From Caldilineaceae bacterium (GTDB lineage Bacteria > Chloroflexota > Anaerolineae > Caldilineales > Caldilineaceae), in NCBI GenBank assembly GCA_022823185.1, contig JAJDXQ010000016.1:124001-188000 (forward strand): a stretch of 64,000 bases of DNA, in the 5' to 3' direction. The position numbers and the translations under genes are program-made. This document shows positions 19,652-28,116 of this stretch, in pieces. A model generated the notes under the pieces. That model ran no database searches. It was not told where the DNA came from and worked only from the letters and a program-made list of their open reading frames with translations. Within the stretch, counting starts at the first letter, position 1, and every line of letters begins with the position of its first letter.

Positions 19652-20572
19652 ATGGCCGCTACAACTGCCCCAGGCGGCAAACGACACATTTCCAAACGCC
19701 AGCTGCGAGACTGGATCGCAGGTTATGTTTTTGCTTCGCCGTTTATCATCGGGTTTTCGGTCTTCATTGCATTCCCGATGTTTTATTCGGTCTATCTTAT
19801 TTTTGTTGAATGGGATCTGTTGACGCCGGCCACGTTTGTCGGTTTCGCCAATCTGGCGAAGATGTTCAGAGATCCGAAGGTAAATCTCAGCCTCTACAAC
19901 AGCGCGTTCTACACGATCTTCGCGGTGCCGATCCAGCTGACGATTTCGTTTTCGCTGGCGCTGGCGTTGACACAGCGGATCCGCTTTCGAGACTTCTACC
20001 GGGCGGGATTCTATATGCCGATCATCGTGCCCCTGGTCGCCAGCGCAGTGGTCTGGCAGCGGGTGCTGCACCCTGAGTTCGGCATCCTCAACGAGGCCCT
20101 GGGCTGGTTCGGGATCGCGCCGCGCATGTGGCTGTTTGAACCCAGCCTGACCAAACCGGCGTTTATTTTCATGTCGTTCTGGATGATTGGCCGGCAGATG
20201 GTGATCTTCATCGCGGGGCTGGGGAATATTCCGGACTCGTTGAAAGAGGCCGCCAGCCTGGATGGCGCGGGCGCGTTGGGCCAGCTCCGCTACGTGATTT
20301 TGCCTCTCATGACACCATTAATTTTCTACAACATGGTGATTGCCATCATCAACTCTTTCCAGACTTTTGTGCCGGCGATGATCATGACCGAAGGCGGGCC
20401 GCAGGATGCCACGCTCTTCGTGGTCCTGAACATATATCGGAACGCATTTCAGTACTTCAATATGGGTTACGCTTCGGCTCTGGCCTGGGAGCTGTTTGTG
20501 ATTGTGGTTGGATTTACGCTGGTACAGTTCTATTTGTCTAACCGCTGGGTTTACTACGAGGAGGGGAGTTGA
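19652..20572 (+). CDS. Sugar ABC importer, permease (MalF/UgpA-type)
   Basis: 306 residues with six predicted membrane helices, the first starting near GYVFASPFIIGFSVF. The cytoplasmic EAA loop, EAASLDGAGALGQLRYVILP, which docks onto the ATPase, is intact in the last third. This is the first-permease type of the CUT1 class. It pairs with the MalG-type permease that follows. The ATG lies 11 bases after the hairpin, and a GGAGAGCAGCC ribosome site lies in that gap. Confidence 0.93.
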   Translation: MAATTAPGGKRHISKRQLRDWIAGYVFASPFIIGFSVFIAFPMFYSVYLIFVEWDLLTPATFVGFANLAKMFRDPKVNLSLYNSAFYTIFAVPIQLTISFSLALALTQRIRFRDFYRAGFYMPIIVPLVASAVVWQRVLHPEFGILNEALGWFGIAPRMWLFEPSLTKPAFIFMSFWMIGRQMVIFIAGLGNIPDSLKEAASLDGAGALGQLRYVILPLMTPLIFYNMVIAIINSFQTFVPAMIMTEGGPQDATLFVVLNIYRNAFQYFNMGYASALAWELFVIVVGFTLVQFYLSNRWVYYEEGS

Positions 20573-20574
20573 CG

Positions 20575-21519
20575 ATGCGGTCGGACAGACAAGCGCAGGG
20601 GGCCCTGGCGACCGGGTTGCAGGCGGCGCCGGCGGATCTTGAGTCGGGCGGCGCGCTTAGACGCAGACAGAGTGAGACGTCAGGTTCGGTATGGGAGACA
20701 GTCCGGCTGGCGGTGCTGCAGATCTTCATGACGGTACTGGTTATCACATTTCTGGTGCCCACCTTCTGGATGATCTCCTCTTCGTTGAAAGTCTCGACTG
20801 AGGTATTTGCGCACCCGATTGTGTGGCTGCCGCAGGATCCCCATTGGAACAATTACGTCAAGGCCTTTCAGTTGCTGCCACTGACGAGATTCATCTACAA
20901 CACAATGATCATCGTGGTGTTCGCGGTGTTGGGTACGGTCATCTCGTCGGCGCTGGTGGCGTATTCGTTTGCCCGAATCAGCTGGCCGGGGCGCAACTTC
21001 TGGTTTGGCCTGCTGCTGGCGACGATGATGCTCCCTGACGTGGTCACACTTGTGCCCCGTTTTTTGATTTTCAAGAATTTGAAGTGGATCGACACCTGGC
21101 TGCCGCTGATCATTCCCTATTGGGGCGGGATTGGCGCGATCTACGTCTTTCTGATGCGGCAGTTCTTTCGCGGCATTCCGATGGAGCTTGAGGACGCGGC
21201 TGAGATTGACGGGGCGAGCCGCATTCGGGTCTTGATCCAGATACTGCTGCCTCTCTCCAAGCCGGTCATCGCGACTGTTGCCGTGTTTGCGCTTCTGCAG
21301 CACTACAACGACTTCATGAATCCGCTTATCTACATCAACTCGATGGACAAGTGGCCGCTGGCCCTGGGCATTCGCGCTTACAATGACTCCTACACGCGGA
21401 ATTGGGAGGTCGTGTTTGCGGCGAGCACGGTGATGCTGACGCCGATGGTGGCGATCTTCATTGTGGCGCAGCGCTACTTTGTACAGGGGATCGCCATGAC
21501 TGGATTTGGCGGGCGATAG
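20575..21519 (+). CDS. Sugar ABC importer, permease (MalG/UgpE-type)
   Basis: 314 residues from the ATG at 20575, 6 bases after GAGGGGAG; a TTG at 20569 is too close to that site. An unusually long cytoplasmic N-terminus of about 45 residues precedes six membrane helices. The EAA loop reads EDAAEIDGASRIRVLIQILLP. It is the second permease of the CUT1 importer and starts 2 bases after the stop of the first. Translation is probably coupled. The gene ends the plus-strand operon and faces the kinase-like gene. Confidence 0.92.
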   Translation: MRSDRQAQGALATGLQAAPADLESGGALRRRQSETSGSVWETVRLAVLQIFMTVLVITFLVPTFWMISSSLKVSTEVFAHPIVWLPQDPHWNNYVKAFQLLPLTRFIYNTMIIVVFAVLGTVISSALVAYSFARISWPGRNFWFGLLLATMMLPDVVTLVPRFLIFKNLKWIDTWLPLIIPYWGGIGAIYVFLMRQFFRGIPMELEDAAEIDGASRIRVLIQILLPLSKPVIATVAVFALLQHYNDFMNPLIYINSMDKWPLALGIRAYNDSYTRNWEVVFAASTVMLTPMVAIFIVAQRYFVQGIAMTGFGGR

Positions 21520-21646
21520 CGGTCGTAGATTTCAGCGAGGCAGACATACAGCATTGTAAACTCCTGTGCCGGGAACGTTAGCCGAGCCCCGTTGGCAGAC
21601 CCGGTACGCATCTCCACCCCGTTCGTTTTTCACCTGACAGGCTTCT

Positions 21647-22501
21647 TCAACTACAAGACGACCCTTTGCCTGCTTCCACCCAGGCGGCGTAGAACTCTGG
21701 AATGGAGGCATAGCGTCGATCGCGTGACGGATGACAGGCTCTGCGTAGGAGGTCGAAGAGCCTGTCGCCGCCGCGGAAAGTTGAGCGCGCCACCGAGCCG
21801 TCAGAGAGCAGATTGGCCAGGGCGCGTCCCAGCGTAAAGACGTTCGTCCGTTCGTCAATCGTCGCGCCTCGCTCAAATTCTTCGGGGGCCATGTATCGGG
21901 ACGAGCCGAACATTCGCCCCATCCGGTTTACAAATGGACCTTCACAGTACATATCCAGGTCGATAACCCGCATCTCTCGTCTTGAAAAGTCATAGATCAG
22001 ACATCCGTCGTAGAAGTCGACCGCGATCCATCCTGCTTGGGCGAGCTCAAGATGCAGCGCGAAGACAGTGTCCAACGCGTTCAGGATCTCAGCGACGGGC
22101 AGCCTGCGGAAACGCTGCAGCGCCGACTGTGGTTGCAGGCGAGCGGCGCTGTCCGCATGGAGGAGGTCGCCTTCGAGCCAGTCATAGACGAGCATCGGCC
22201 CGTGCGGCGACTCAATCACGTTGTGGAGCTGCGGCAAGGCGGCATGAGCGCAACTGCCTCGCAGGCGGATCGCGTTGCGGAGGAGGGCAACTCTATCCTG
22301 ATGGGGCAGGAATGGGCGCGGGTCTGCAGGAACGCCTGCGGTCTTGACGAAGAAGCGTTGCCGTCCGGCCTTTACGCCGTACGAGATGTTGCCGGAGTCC
22401 TGCGAATGTTCGTCAAAGACGGCGAAGAGATGGCCTATTTCGCTCAGAAAGTCTCCGGGCGCCTGATTGATCGATTCAATGTCCAGCAGTTGGTGGTTCA
22501 A
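21647..22501 (-). CDS. Divergent eukaryotic-type serine/threonine kinase-like protein
   Basis: 284 residues with a recognisable but degenerate protein-kinase fold. The ATP-lysine is probably K53 (FFVKT). The hinge resembles MLVYDWLEGD (103-112). The catalytic loop is AVDFYDGCLIY, where D162 fits the HRD aspartate but the usual asparagine is C167; the DFG site reads IDLDMY (D181). SRYMAPEEF (201-209) replaces APE, and NVFTLGRAL fits subdomain IX. There is no membrane segment. It starts 81 bases after the permease stop of operon 2 on the same strand, so it may be co-transcribed. It may phosphorylate small molecules or act as a pseudokinase; ADP-forming activity is uncertain. Confidence 0.75.
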   Translation of the reverse strand: MNHQLLDIESINQAPGDFLSEIGHLFAVFDEHSQDSGNISYGVKAGRQRFFVKTAGVPADPRPFLPHQDRVALLRNAIRLRGSCAHAALPQLHNVIESPHGPMLVYDWLEGDLLHADSAARLQPQSALQRFRRLPVAEILNALDTVFALHLELAQAGWIAVDFYDGCLIYDFSRREMRVIDLDMYCEGPFVNRMGRMFGSSRYMAPEEFERGATIDERTNVFTLGRALANLLSDGSVARSTFRGGDRLFDLLRRACHPSRDRRYASIPEFYAAWVEAGKGSSCS

Positions 22502-22582
22502 GCGAGCGTCCTCCTCAGGTCGCGGGGATTCTGCGGGCGCGGAACAGAGCGCGCCCGCTCGTTTACAGGCCGATTGTTTGCT

Positions 22583-23467
22583 TCAGCCCTTGATTCCGGT
22601 GAGTGTGATGCCTTCGATGAAGGCTCTTTGGGCGAGTACGAAGACGATGATGACGGGCAGAATCGCCATGGTATTGCCGGCCATGGCGAGATTCCAGAGT
22701 GGGCGGTCCCGATCGAGGAAGTAGGTCAGGCCGAGGGCGATGGTGAAGTGTTCCTGGCGGGTGAGGAAGATAAGGGGGGCCAGGTAGTCGCTCCAGACGC
22801 GGTTGAATTCAAAGAGCGTGACCGTGGCCAGGACCGGCTTGGAAGGCGGCAGAATGATACGGGCGAAGATGCCTAATTCGGAACAGCCGTCCACTCTGGC
22901 GGCATCGGACAGTTCCATCGGGATGGTCAGGAAGAACTGTCGCAGCAGAAAGATATAGAAGGCGCTGCCCAGGAAGTTGGGCACGATGAGGGGCAGGTAG
23001 GTGCCGGTCCAGCCCAGGTTCTTGAAGATGACGAAGACGGGGACCATTGTCACCGCCCAGGGAATCATCATCGTGGAAAGACAGATGAAGAAAAGGACAT
23101 CCCGGCCCCAGGCGCGGATGCGCGCAAAGCCGTAAGCGGTCAGCGTGCAGGAGAACAGGATGCCGATAATGGAGGGAATCGCGATTTGGAGTGTATTGAT
23201 GGTGTAACTGAAGAAGGGAATGAAGGTCCACGCTTCGGGATAGGTCTGCCATTGGAGCGGCCAGGGGATCCATGTCGGAGGCGAGATAAACACATCTCCC
23301 GGCACTTTGAGCGAGGTGGAGACCATCCAGAAGAAGGGCAGGGCAAAGGCAGCCGCCGCGATGAGGCCGGCGAGGTAGGCAACTGCTTTGCCCAAAGCGG
23401 ACCCGTTCATCTGCACTGTTCTGCCCTGGGCGGCAGGGCCGGTCGTCAGCTTTTCGATATTTGCCAC
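22583..23467 (-). CDS. Sugar ABC importer, permease (MalG-type, operon 2)
   Basis: 294 residues from a GTG at 23467, preceded by AGGAG at 5 bases; a GTG two codons earlier (23473) sits right on that site and is less likely. Six membrane helices, with a first helix in VAYLAGLIAAAAFALPFF. The EAA-type loop is SDAARVDGCSELGIFARIILP. It belongs to the CUT1 class and is transcribed after the MalF-type permease, with about 37 bases between them. The kinase-like gene follows it on the same strand. Confidence 0.92.
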   Translation of the reverse strand: MANIEKLTTGPAAQGRTVQMNGSALGKAVAYLAGLIAAAAFALPFFWMVSTSLKVPGDVFISPPTWIPWPLQWQTYPEAWTFIPFFSYTINTLQIAIPSIIGILFSCTLTAYGFARIRAWGRDVLFFICLSTMMIPWAVTMVPVFVIFKNLGWTGTYLPLIVPNFLGSAFYIFLLRQFFLTIPMELSDAARVDGCSELGIFARIILPPSKPVLATVTLFEFNRVWSDYLAPLIFLTRQEHFTIALGLTYFLDRDRPLWNLAMAGNTMAILPVIIVFVLAQRAFIEGITLTGIKG

Positions 23468-23504
23468 AGTCACTCCTGGCGCGTAGCGCTCAACGTTTCG
23501 CGAC

Positions 23505-24386
23505 TTAACCTTCGCCGCCGTAGTAGACCCAGCGGGCGGAGGTACGGAAGAGAATCACAGTTACGACGACAACGGCGCCGAAAAGAATCCAGGCCATGGA
23601 GGAGGCGTAACCCATGCGGAAGAAGCGAAAGCCGTTTTCGTACAGGTAGAGAACGTAGAATTCGGTTGAGCGTATAGGACCGCCGCCGGTCATGATCCAG
23701 GCGTTCGCGAAGGTTTGGAAGGCGGCGATCAGGCCGGTGAGCAGGCTGAAGAGGATGGCGGGCGTCACCATCGGGATGGTGACATGCCAGACGCGGCGAA
23801 CGGCGTTGGCGCCGTCCACCATGGCGGCGTCGTAGAGCGCGCGCGGAACGTCCTGCAGAGCGGCCAGGAAGATGAGCACCGAGCCACCCACGAGCCAGAG
23901 CTGCATGATGACAAGAGAAGGTTTCGACCAGGTCGGGCTCCCCAACCAGGAAGGGCCCTGGATCCCAATCAGAGCGAGGAGGTTATTGAGCAGACCCCAG
24001 TTTGAGTTGAAGATCCACATCCAAAGTATGGCGGTGGCGCTGATGGGGACGACGATGGGAATGTAGAAGATCATCCGCAACAGGACGCGCAGCCGCAGTT
24101 GCTGGTTCAACAGGAAGGCGATGATGAATGCGGTAAGCACGCCCAAGGGGACGGAGAAGACGACGAAGTAGAGCGTATTGCCCACTGCGTTCAGGTAGTG
24201 GGAATCCTCTGTGAGGTTGACGTAGTTTGTCAGGCCGACGAATTTGGGAGGCTGCAGGAGGTTGTATTCGGTAAAGCTATAGTAGAGCGACAGGAGAAGG
24301 GGGTAGACGAAGAAGCCCAGGAATCCCAGGATCCACGGCGAAATGAACGCCAACATTGTCAGGAATCGCTTGGTTCCGGGCGTCAA
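23505..24386 (-). CDS. Sugar ABC importer, permease (MalF-type, operon 2)
   Basis: 293 residues beginning with a TTG at 24386, preceded by GGGGGA. Six membrane helices, the first in LAFISPWILGFLGFFVYPLL. The coupling loop reads YDAAMVDGANAVRRVWHVTIP. It lies 34 bases after the binding-protein stop; unlike operons 1 and 3 no hairpin separates them. It forms the translocation pore with the permease that follows. Confidence 0.92.
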   Translation of the reverse strand: MTPGTKRFLTMLAFISPWILGFLGFFVYPLLLSLYYSFTEYNLLQPPKFVGLTNYVNLTEDSHYLNAVGNTLYFVVFSVPLGVLTAFIIAFLLNQQLRLRVLLRMIFYIPIVVPISATAILWMWIFNSNWGLLNNLLALIGIQGPSWLGSPTWSKPSLVIMQLWLVGGSVLIFLAALQDVPRALYDAAMVDGANAVRRVWHVTIPMVTPAILFSLLTGLIAAFQTFANAWIMTGGGPIRSTEFYVLYLYENGFRFFRMGYASSMAWILFGAVVVVTVILFRTSARWVYYGGEG

Positions 24387-24420
24387 TCGTCATCCCCCAT
24401 GACAGCAAGGCACACACGAA

Positions 24421-25785
24421 TCAGGCATCCAGTACTTTTGCGAGCTCGGTCGTGAGTTTTTCCTGCAGGATTTGGAGGCCTTCGCCGGGGTCGGTTGTGC
24501 CGAAGCCGACCTCTTCTTCAAGGGCCAGGAACTCGTCCCAGGCCAGGTACCAGTTTGGATCGGAGGCGATGCCCCAGACGCGTGTCCCCTCTGAGAGGCC
24601 GGTGGTGTAGAAGTCGAGCCCTGGGTAGAGAGAGCTCATATCCAGAGACTCGATGAAGCTCTTTGTGCCCATGATGAACCCGGAGACGTCGTAGACGCGT
24701 CTGTTGTATTCGTCGGTTGAGGTGAATTCGAGGAATTGCCAAGCGGCGTCGACGTTTTCTGATCCGTTCAGTATCATGGCTGTGTGCGTGCCGGCGAAGA
24801 AGGGGCTTTTGCCCTCTCCGGCGCCGTCGGGAACGAAGGAGAAGCCGAATTCCAGGTCTTCGCGGGCGTTGAGGGCGAGCGAGCCCGGCGTCCAGGAGCC
24901 GCCGGTAAAGAGGCCCACCTTGCCGGCTGCGGAGGGGCTTGGAATGGGCTGGCCCTCCTGAGCGGCTTTGAATTCAGCGATTTTTTCGGCGCCGACCCGG
25001 TCGTAGAAGGATTTCGATATTTGCAGGGCTTCGGCGAATTCATCGCTGTCGAAATTGTATTCGAATGTTTCGCCGTCAAAGTATCGTTTGCCCATGACGA
25101 CGCTCCAGCAGTCGGGGTAGGTGAGGATGCCCCGGATATCCATGCCGAGGACCTGGACGTTGCCGTCGTCGTCGATTTCTTCAAGGGCGCCGGCCCAGGC
25201 GTGAAGCTCTTCGAAGTCTGTGGGGAGCGCGTCCTCATCGAGACCTGCCTCCTGCACCAGGTTGCGGTTGCGGGCCAGGCCGAGCCATCCCAGCCCTTCA
25301 TTGGCCGGCAGTCCCCAGCGTTCTCCGGCCCAGTTGACGGCCTCGAGGTGGGCGGGCTGGTAGTTTTCAAGGTCGACGACGGAGCTGCTCTCGATGTAGT
25401 CGTCCACGGCAATCAGGGCGCCGCGTCCGGCGAGAGGGGCGCACAGGATGAGGTCGACGAGGTCCGGCGGGTCCCCTGCGGCGAAGGCGGCCAGGGTCTT
25501 GTCGAGGATAACGCCGCCGGCAGTCAGAGGATGCATGGTGATATGGGGGTTGTGTTCGGTGAACAGGTCGCAGCCGGCCACCTGCCCTTCGCCGCCACCG
25601 CCGCCCCAGATGTACCAGTAATCGAGATCGATCTGTTCGGCTCCAGGCTGGCCGGAGGCGGTTTCATCGTCGCCGGCCTGGGGCGCGGCAGCCGGGGCAC
25701 AAGCCGCGGCGGCGGCGATGGTGACGCCCATACCAGTGACTTTGAGGAAGGTTCGTCGAGAAAGGCGTTGGTCTTGCGTCCGCAT
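24421..25785 (-). CDS. Sugar ABC importer, substrate-binding lipoprotein (operon 2)
   Basis: 454 residues. Tat lipoprotein signal: SRRTFLK (twin arginines 10-11), Ala-rich hydrophobic core and a cleavage site before C29 (AAAC). AAAGGAG lies 7 bases before the ATG. The mature protein is a family 1 solute-binding protein, with YWYIWGGGGGEGQ near the start, GKVGLFTGGSWTP in the ligand cleft region and a DAAWQFLEF segment. It feeds the two permeases downstream. No ATPase is encoded in the operon. The sugar is unknown. The oxygenase upstream has its own promoter and reads in the same direction. Confidence 0.93.
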   Translation of the reverse strand: MRTQDQRLSRRTFLKVTGMGVTIAAAAACAPAAAPQAGDDETASGQPGAEQIDLDYWYIWGGGGGEGQVAGCDLFTEHNPHITMHPLTAGGVILDKTLAAFAAGDPPDLVDLILCAPLAGRGALIAVDDYIESSSVVDLENYQPAHLEAVNWAGERWGLPANEGLGWLGLARNRNLVQEAGLDEDALPTDFEELHAWAGALEEIDDDGNVQVLGMDIRGILTYPDCWSVVMGKRYFDGETFEYNFDSDEFAEALQISKSFYDRVGAEKIAEFKAAQEGQPIPSPSAAGKVGLFTGGSWTPGSLALNAREDLEFGFSFVPDGAGEGKSPFFAGTHTAMILNGSENVDAAWQFLEFTSTDEYNRRVYDVSGFIMGTKSFIESLDMSSLYPGLDFYTTGLSEGTRVWGIASDPNWYLAWDEFLALEEEVGFGTTDPGEGLQILQEKLTTELAKVLDA

Positions 25786-25894
25786 CTTTGGCTCCTTTCA
25801 ATGGGGGGACTGGGCAAAACAGGAACTGCTTTTGCGCCGGTCAGTCCACGTCTGTTTTCGCGTCCCATGCTCGGCGGCGTGGACGCGGCAGCGG

Positions 25895-26623
25895 TCACTC
25901 GCGGCCGACGCCGCGAACCACAGTATTTGCCACCGCGAACGAATAAGGGGGGTCTTCGGCAAGCGCGTCACGATAGGTGGGAATCCAGGTCCAGCGTTCG
26001 CGTCGCTCGGAGTTGGGATGGCTGGCGTGCAAGGTGAGGTCATGAAAGAAGACGGCTCCGCCGGCCTCGATAGGCGCGGTGACAGCTTCGCTCTCGTCGA
26101 TAATCTCTGGCCGGATGCGGTGGCCGAAACCGGAGCCGTCGCTCATGTCCCCGTCATGGATGACGCTGGAGAGGTGCGAGCCGGGCATCAGCTTGAGGCA
26201 GCCGTTTTCGGGGGCGGCATCGTCCAGGGCCACCCACACCGAGATCTTGTGCGTCCCTTCCCAGTAGGGCCAGTCCTGGTGCCAGGGACTGGCGACATGT
26301 TTGTCGTCGTCTTTGTAGACCACTTTGTCGCTCAGGAATTCGACATTAGGCCCGATAATCGCTTCAATGATGTCGACCAGGCGCTCATCGCGCACGGCTT
26401 GCCGAAAGACGCCGCTGCGCGCGGCGAGTCCGACATAGACGCCGGTTTCATCCACGAACTTCCTGGGGCTGTCGTCGCCTTGGGACTCCCGCCTTATCTC
26501 TTGCAGGATGATCTTTATCTCGTCTTTGAATTTCTTAGCCTCTTCGCGGCGGAACAGATTGGGAACGATAAGGTAACCGTCGCGCGCGAAGGATTGGGCC
26601 AGTTTTTCAACGTCTGCGGTCAT
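25895..26623 (-). CDS. Phytanoyl-CoA dioxygenase (PhyH) family Fe(II)/2-oxoglutarate oxygenase
   Basis: 242 residues. The double-stranded beta-helix carries the iron facial triad: H115 and D117 in SPWHQDWPYW, and the distal histidine in DLTLHASHPN, followed by the 2-oxoglutarate-binding arginine in the RRERW stretch. PENGCLKLMPGSH is the strand pattern of bacterial PhyH proteins. These enzymes hydroxylate diverse substrates including secondary metabolites and phosphonates. It has its own strong promoter (26674-26703) and lies just upstream of ABC operon 2. The imported compound may be its substrate; that is inference. Confidence 0.9.
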   Translation of the reverse strand: MTADVEKLAQSFARDGYLIVPNLFRREEAKKFKDEIKIILQEIRRESQGDDSPRKFVDETGVYVGLAARSGVFRQAVRDERLVDIIEAIIGPNVEFLSDKVVYKDDDKHVASPWHQDWPYWEGTHKISVWVALDDAAPENGCLKLMPGSHLSSVIHDGDMSDGSGFGHRIRPEIIDESEAVTAPIEAGGAVFFHDLTLHASHPNSERRERWTWIPTYRDALAEDPPYSFAVANTVVRGVGRE

Positions 26624-26673
26624 CGGTCCAGCCTTTCCGTTTGTCGAGAATACCCTGTTATCTGAACACCCTG

Positions 26674-26703
26674 AATATACAATCGTTACTGCGCCCCTGT
26701 CAA
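26674..26703 (-). promoter_or_regulatory. Sigma70-type promoter for the PhyH gene (and possibly ABC operon 2)
   Basis: On the minus strand TTGACA (26698-26703, perfect) and TATATT (26674-26679) are 18 bases apart. The start point would be near 26667, about 44 nt before the ATG at 26623. Two ACCCTG copies downstream of the -10 could be part of an operator. Confidence 0.7.
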
Positions 26704-26760
26704 CAGCGTCATTCCCGACCTGGGTCCTGAGAATTTGCCGCTTTCGGCGGGTTTGGCCTG

Positions 26761-28017
26761 TCAGCGGAGGTGACGGGCGGCGATGCGGCGGAAGGCTGCG
26801 GCGCGTTCTTCGACGACGTCGAGGTCATCATTGATGGTGACGCCGAAGGCAGAGCCGAGGCCGGCGTCGGAAACGCCGATGCTGATATTGATGGAACGGG
26901 CCAGCAGGTCGTCGGTGCGCGGCAACATTCCTTCGCTGTACAGCGTTGGGCCGCCCTGTTCCGCGTAATGGGGGCAGTTGAATGAGCAGGAGGTTTCTGT
27001 GGGCATGCGCTGTTCCAGGAGGTGCTCCATGTTGTTGTAGACATGCCAGCCGGCCTCGGAAACGACTTTGGTCTTGAGTTCGGCGGCGACATTGCGGGCA
27101 ATCTCGGCTGTGGGCAGGATCGCCGTCAGAATCGTGGCGACCTCTTCTTCGGCGTCGAGCACTTCGCGAAATTCGAGGCCGGGCAGTTCGGCGAGCGCGG
27201 CTTTGAAATGCCGCTTGCGGGATTGCAGGCGGTCGACAAGACCCGGCAGCTTGCGGAGTTGGGCCAGAAGGACGGCCGCCTGAAGCTCGGTATAGCGAAA
27301 GTCGAGGCCGAGGAAGGGGCGTTGGCCGATTTCAACGCCGGTGCGCAGGGGGGAATGGCCCTGGTCGTGGAAGGCGAAGGCCCGCCTGTAGAGCTCTTCG
27401 TCATCGGTGATGACCATACCTCCATCTCCCGATGTAATCGTTTTGTAGATGTTGAAACTGAAGGCGCCCACATGGCCGATCGAACCGATGGGGCGGCCCT
27501 GGTAGGCGGCGCCGAAGGCCTGGCAGCAGTCCTCGATGAGGTACAGGTTATTGACATCGGCGATGTTTTTGAGTTCTTGCAGACGGGCCGGGTTGCCCAT
27601 CATGTGGACGGCCATGATGGCCTTGGTGCGGGGCGTGATCCTGTCTCTGACGTCTGCCGGGTCCAGGTTGAAGGTGCGATCGATCTCGGCGAGCACGGGC
27701 ACGGCTCCGGTGTAGACGATGGCCGAGATGCTGGCGACGAAGGTGAAGCCGGGGACGATCACCTCATCGCCCGGGCCGATTCCCAGCGCGGCCATCGCTG
27801 TCAGAAGGGCGGAGGTGCCGGAGTTGACGGCCACGGCGTAGCGCACCTGCGACATGGCGGCGATCTCCTGTTCCAACTGGTAGACCTTGCCCTGGAAGCG
27901 GGGGTCGTCTCCTTCAGGTGTCGTGATTCCATAGCGGTAGAGGTAGCCGGATCGCAGGACTTGCAGAACTTCCTCTATTTCCTCTTCACCAACCAGTTCC
28001 ATGCCGGGTCCGGCCAT
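26761..28017 (-). CDS. DegT/DnrJ/EryC1/StrS family PLP aminotransferase
   Basis: 418 residues from the ATG at 28017, placed by AGGAG 8 bases upstream; ten more residues are open upstream. It is a fold-type I PLP enzyme of the sugar aminotransferase family. Visible landmarks: NSGTSALLTAM (phosphate-binding), PGFTFVASISA, IEDCCQAFGA with D163 and Q166, and the PLP lysine K192 in NIYKTITSGDGG. These enzymes aminate keto-sugars or make aminocyclitols such as 3-amino-5-hydroxybenzoate. It lies between the M81 gene and the PhyH gene on the same strand. No nucleotide-sugar dehydratase is adjacent, so the substrate is open. Confidence 0.9.
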   Translation of the reverse strand: MAGPGMELVGEEEIEEVLQVLRSGYLYRYGITTPEGDDPRFQGKVYQLEQEIAAMSQVRYAVAVNSGTSALLTAMAALGIGPGDEVIVPGFTFVASISAIVYTGAVPVLAEIDRTFNLDPADVRDRITPRTKAIMAVHMMGNPARLQELKNIADVNNLYLIEDCCQAFGAAYQGRPIGSIGHVGAFSFNIYKTITSGDGGMVITDDEELYRRAFAFHDQGHSPLRTGVEIGQRPFLGLDFRYTELQAAVLLAQLRKLPGLVDRLQSRKRHFKAALAELPGLEFREVLDAEEEVATILTAILPTAEIARNVAAELKTKVVSEAGWHVYNNMEHLLEQRMPTETSCSFNCPHYAEQGGPTLYSEGMLPRTDDLLARSINISIGVSDAGLGSAFGVTINDDLDVVEERAAAFRRIAARHLR

Positions 28018-28040
28018 GTTTCGTTCTCCTCGCTGCGCAG

Positions 28041-28064
28041 GAGCCAAGTTTTCACGTTTGGCTC
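28041..28064. repeat. Inverted repeat in the aminotransferase leader
   Basis: GAGCCAA (28041-28047) and TTGGCTC (28058-28064) form a 7-base-pair hairpin or operator half-sites, 10 bases apart, between the M81 gene and the DegT gene. No T-run follows on either strand. Confidence 0.45.
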
Positions 28065-28116
28065 AGAAGAATTTACTCGCTTGCCATCGTGAGAGTTGGT
28101 TACGCCTTTGCGTGCG

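Noticed and set aside
24784..26037. 417-codon plus-strand frame
   Set aside because: Antisense to the operon 2 binding protein and part of the PhyH gene.
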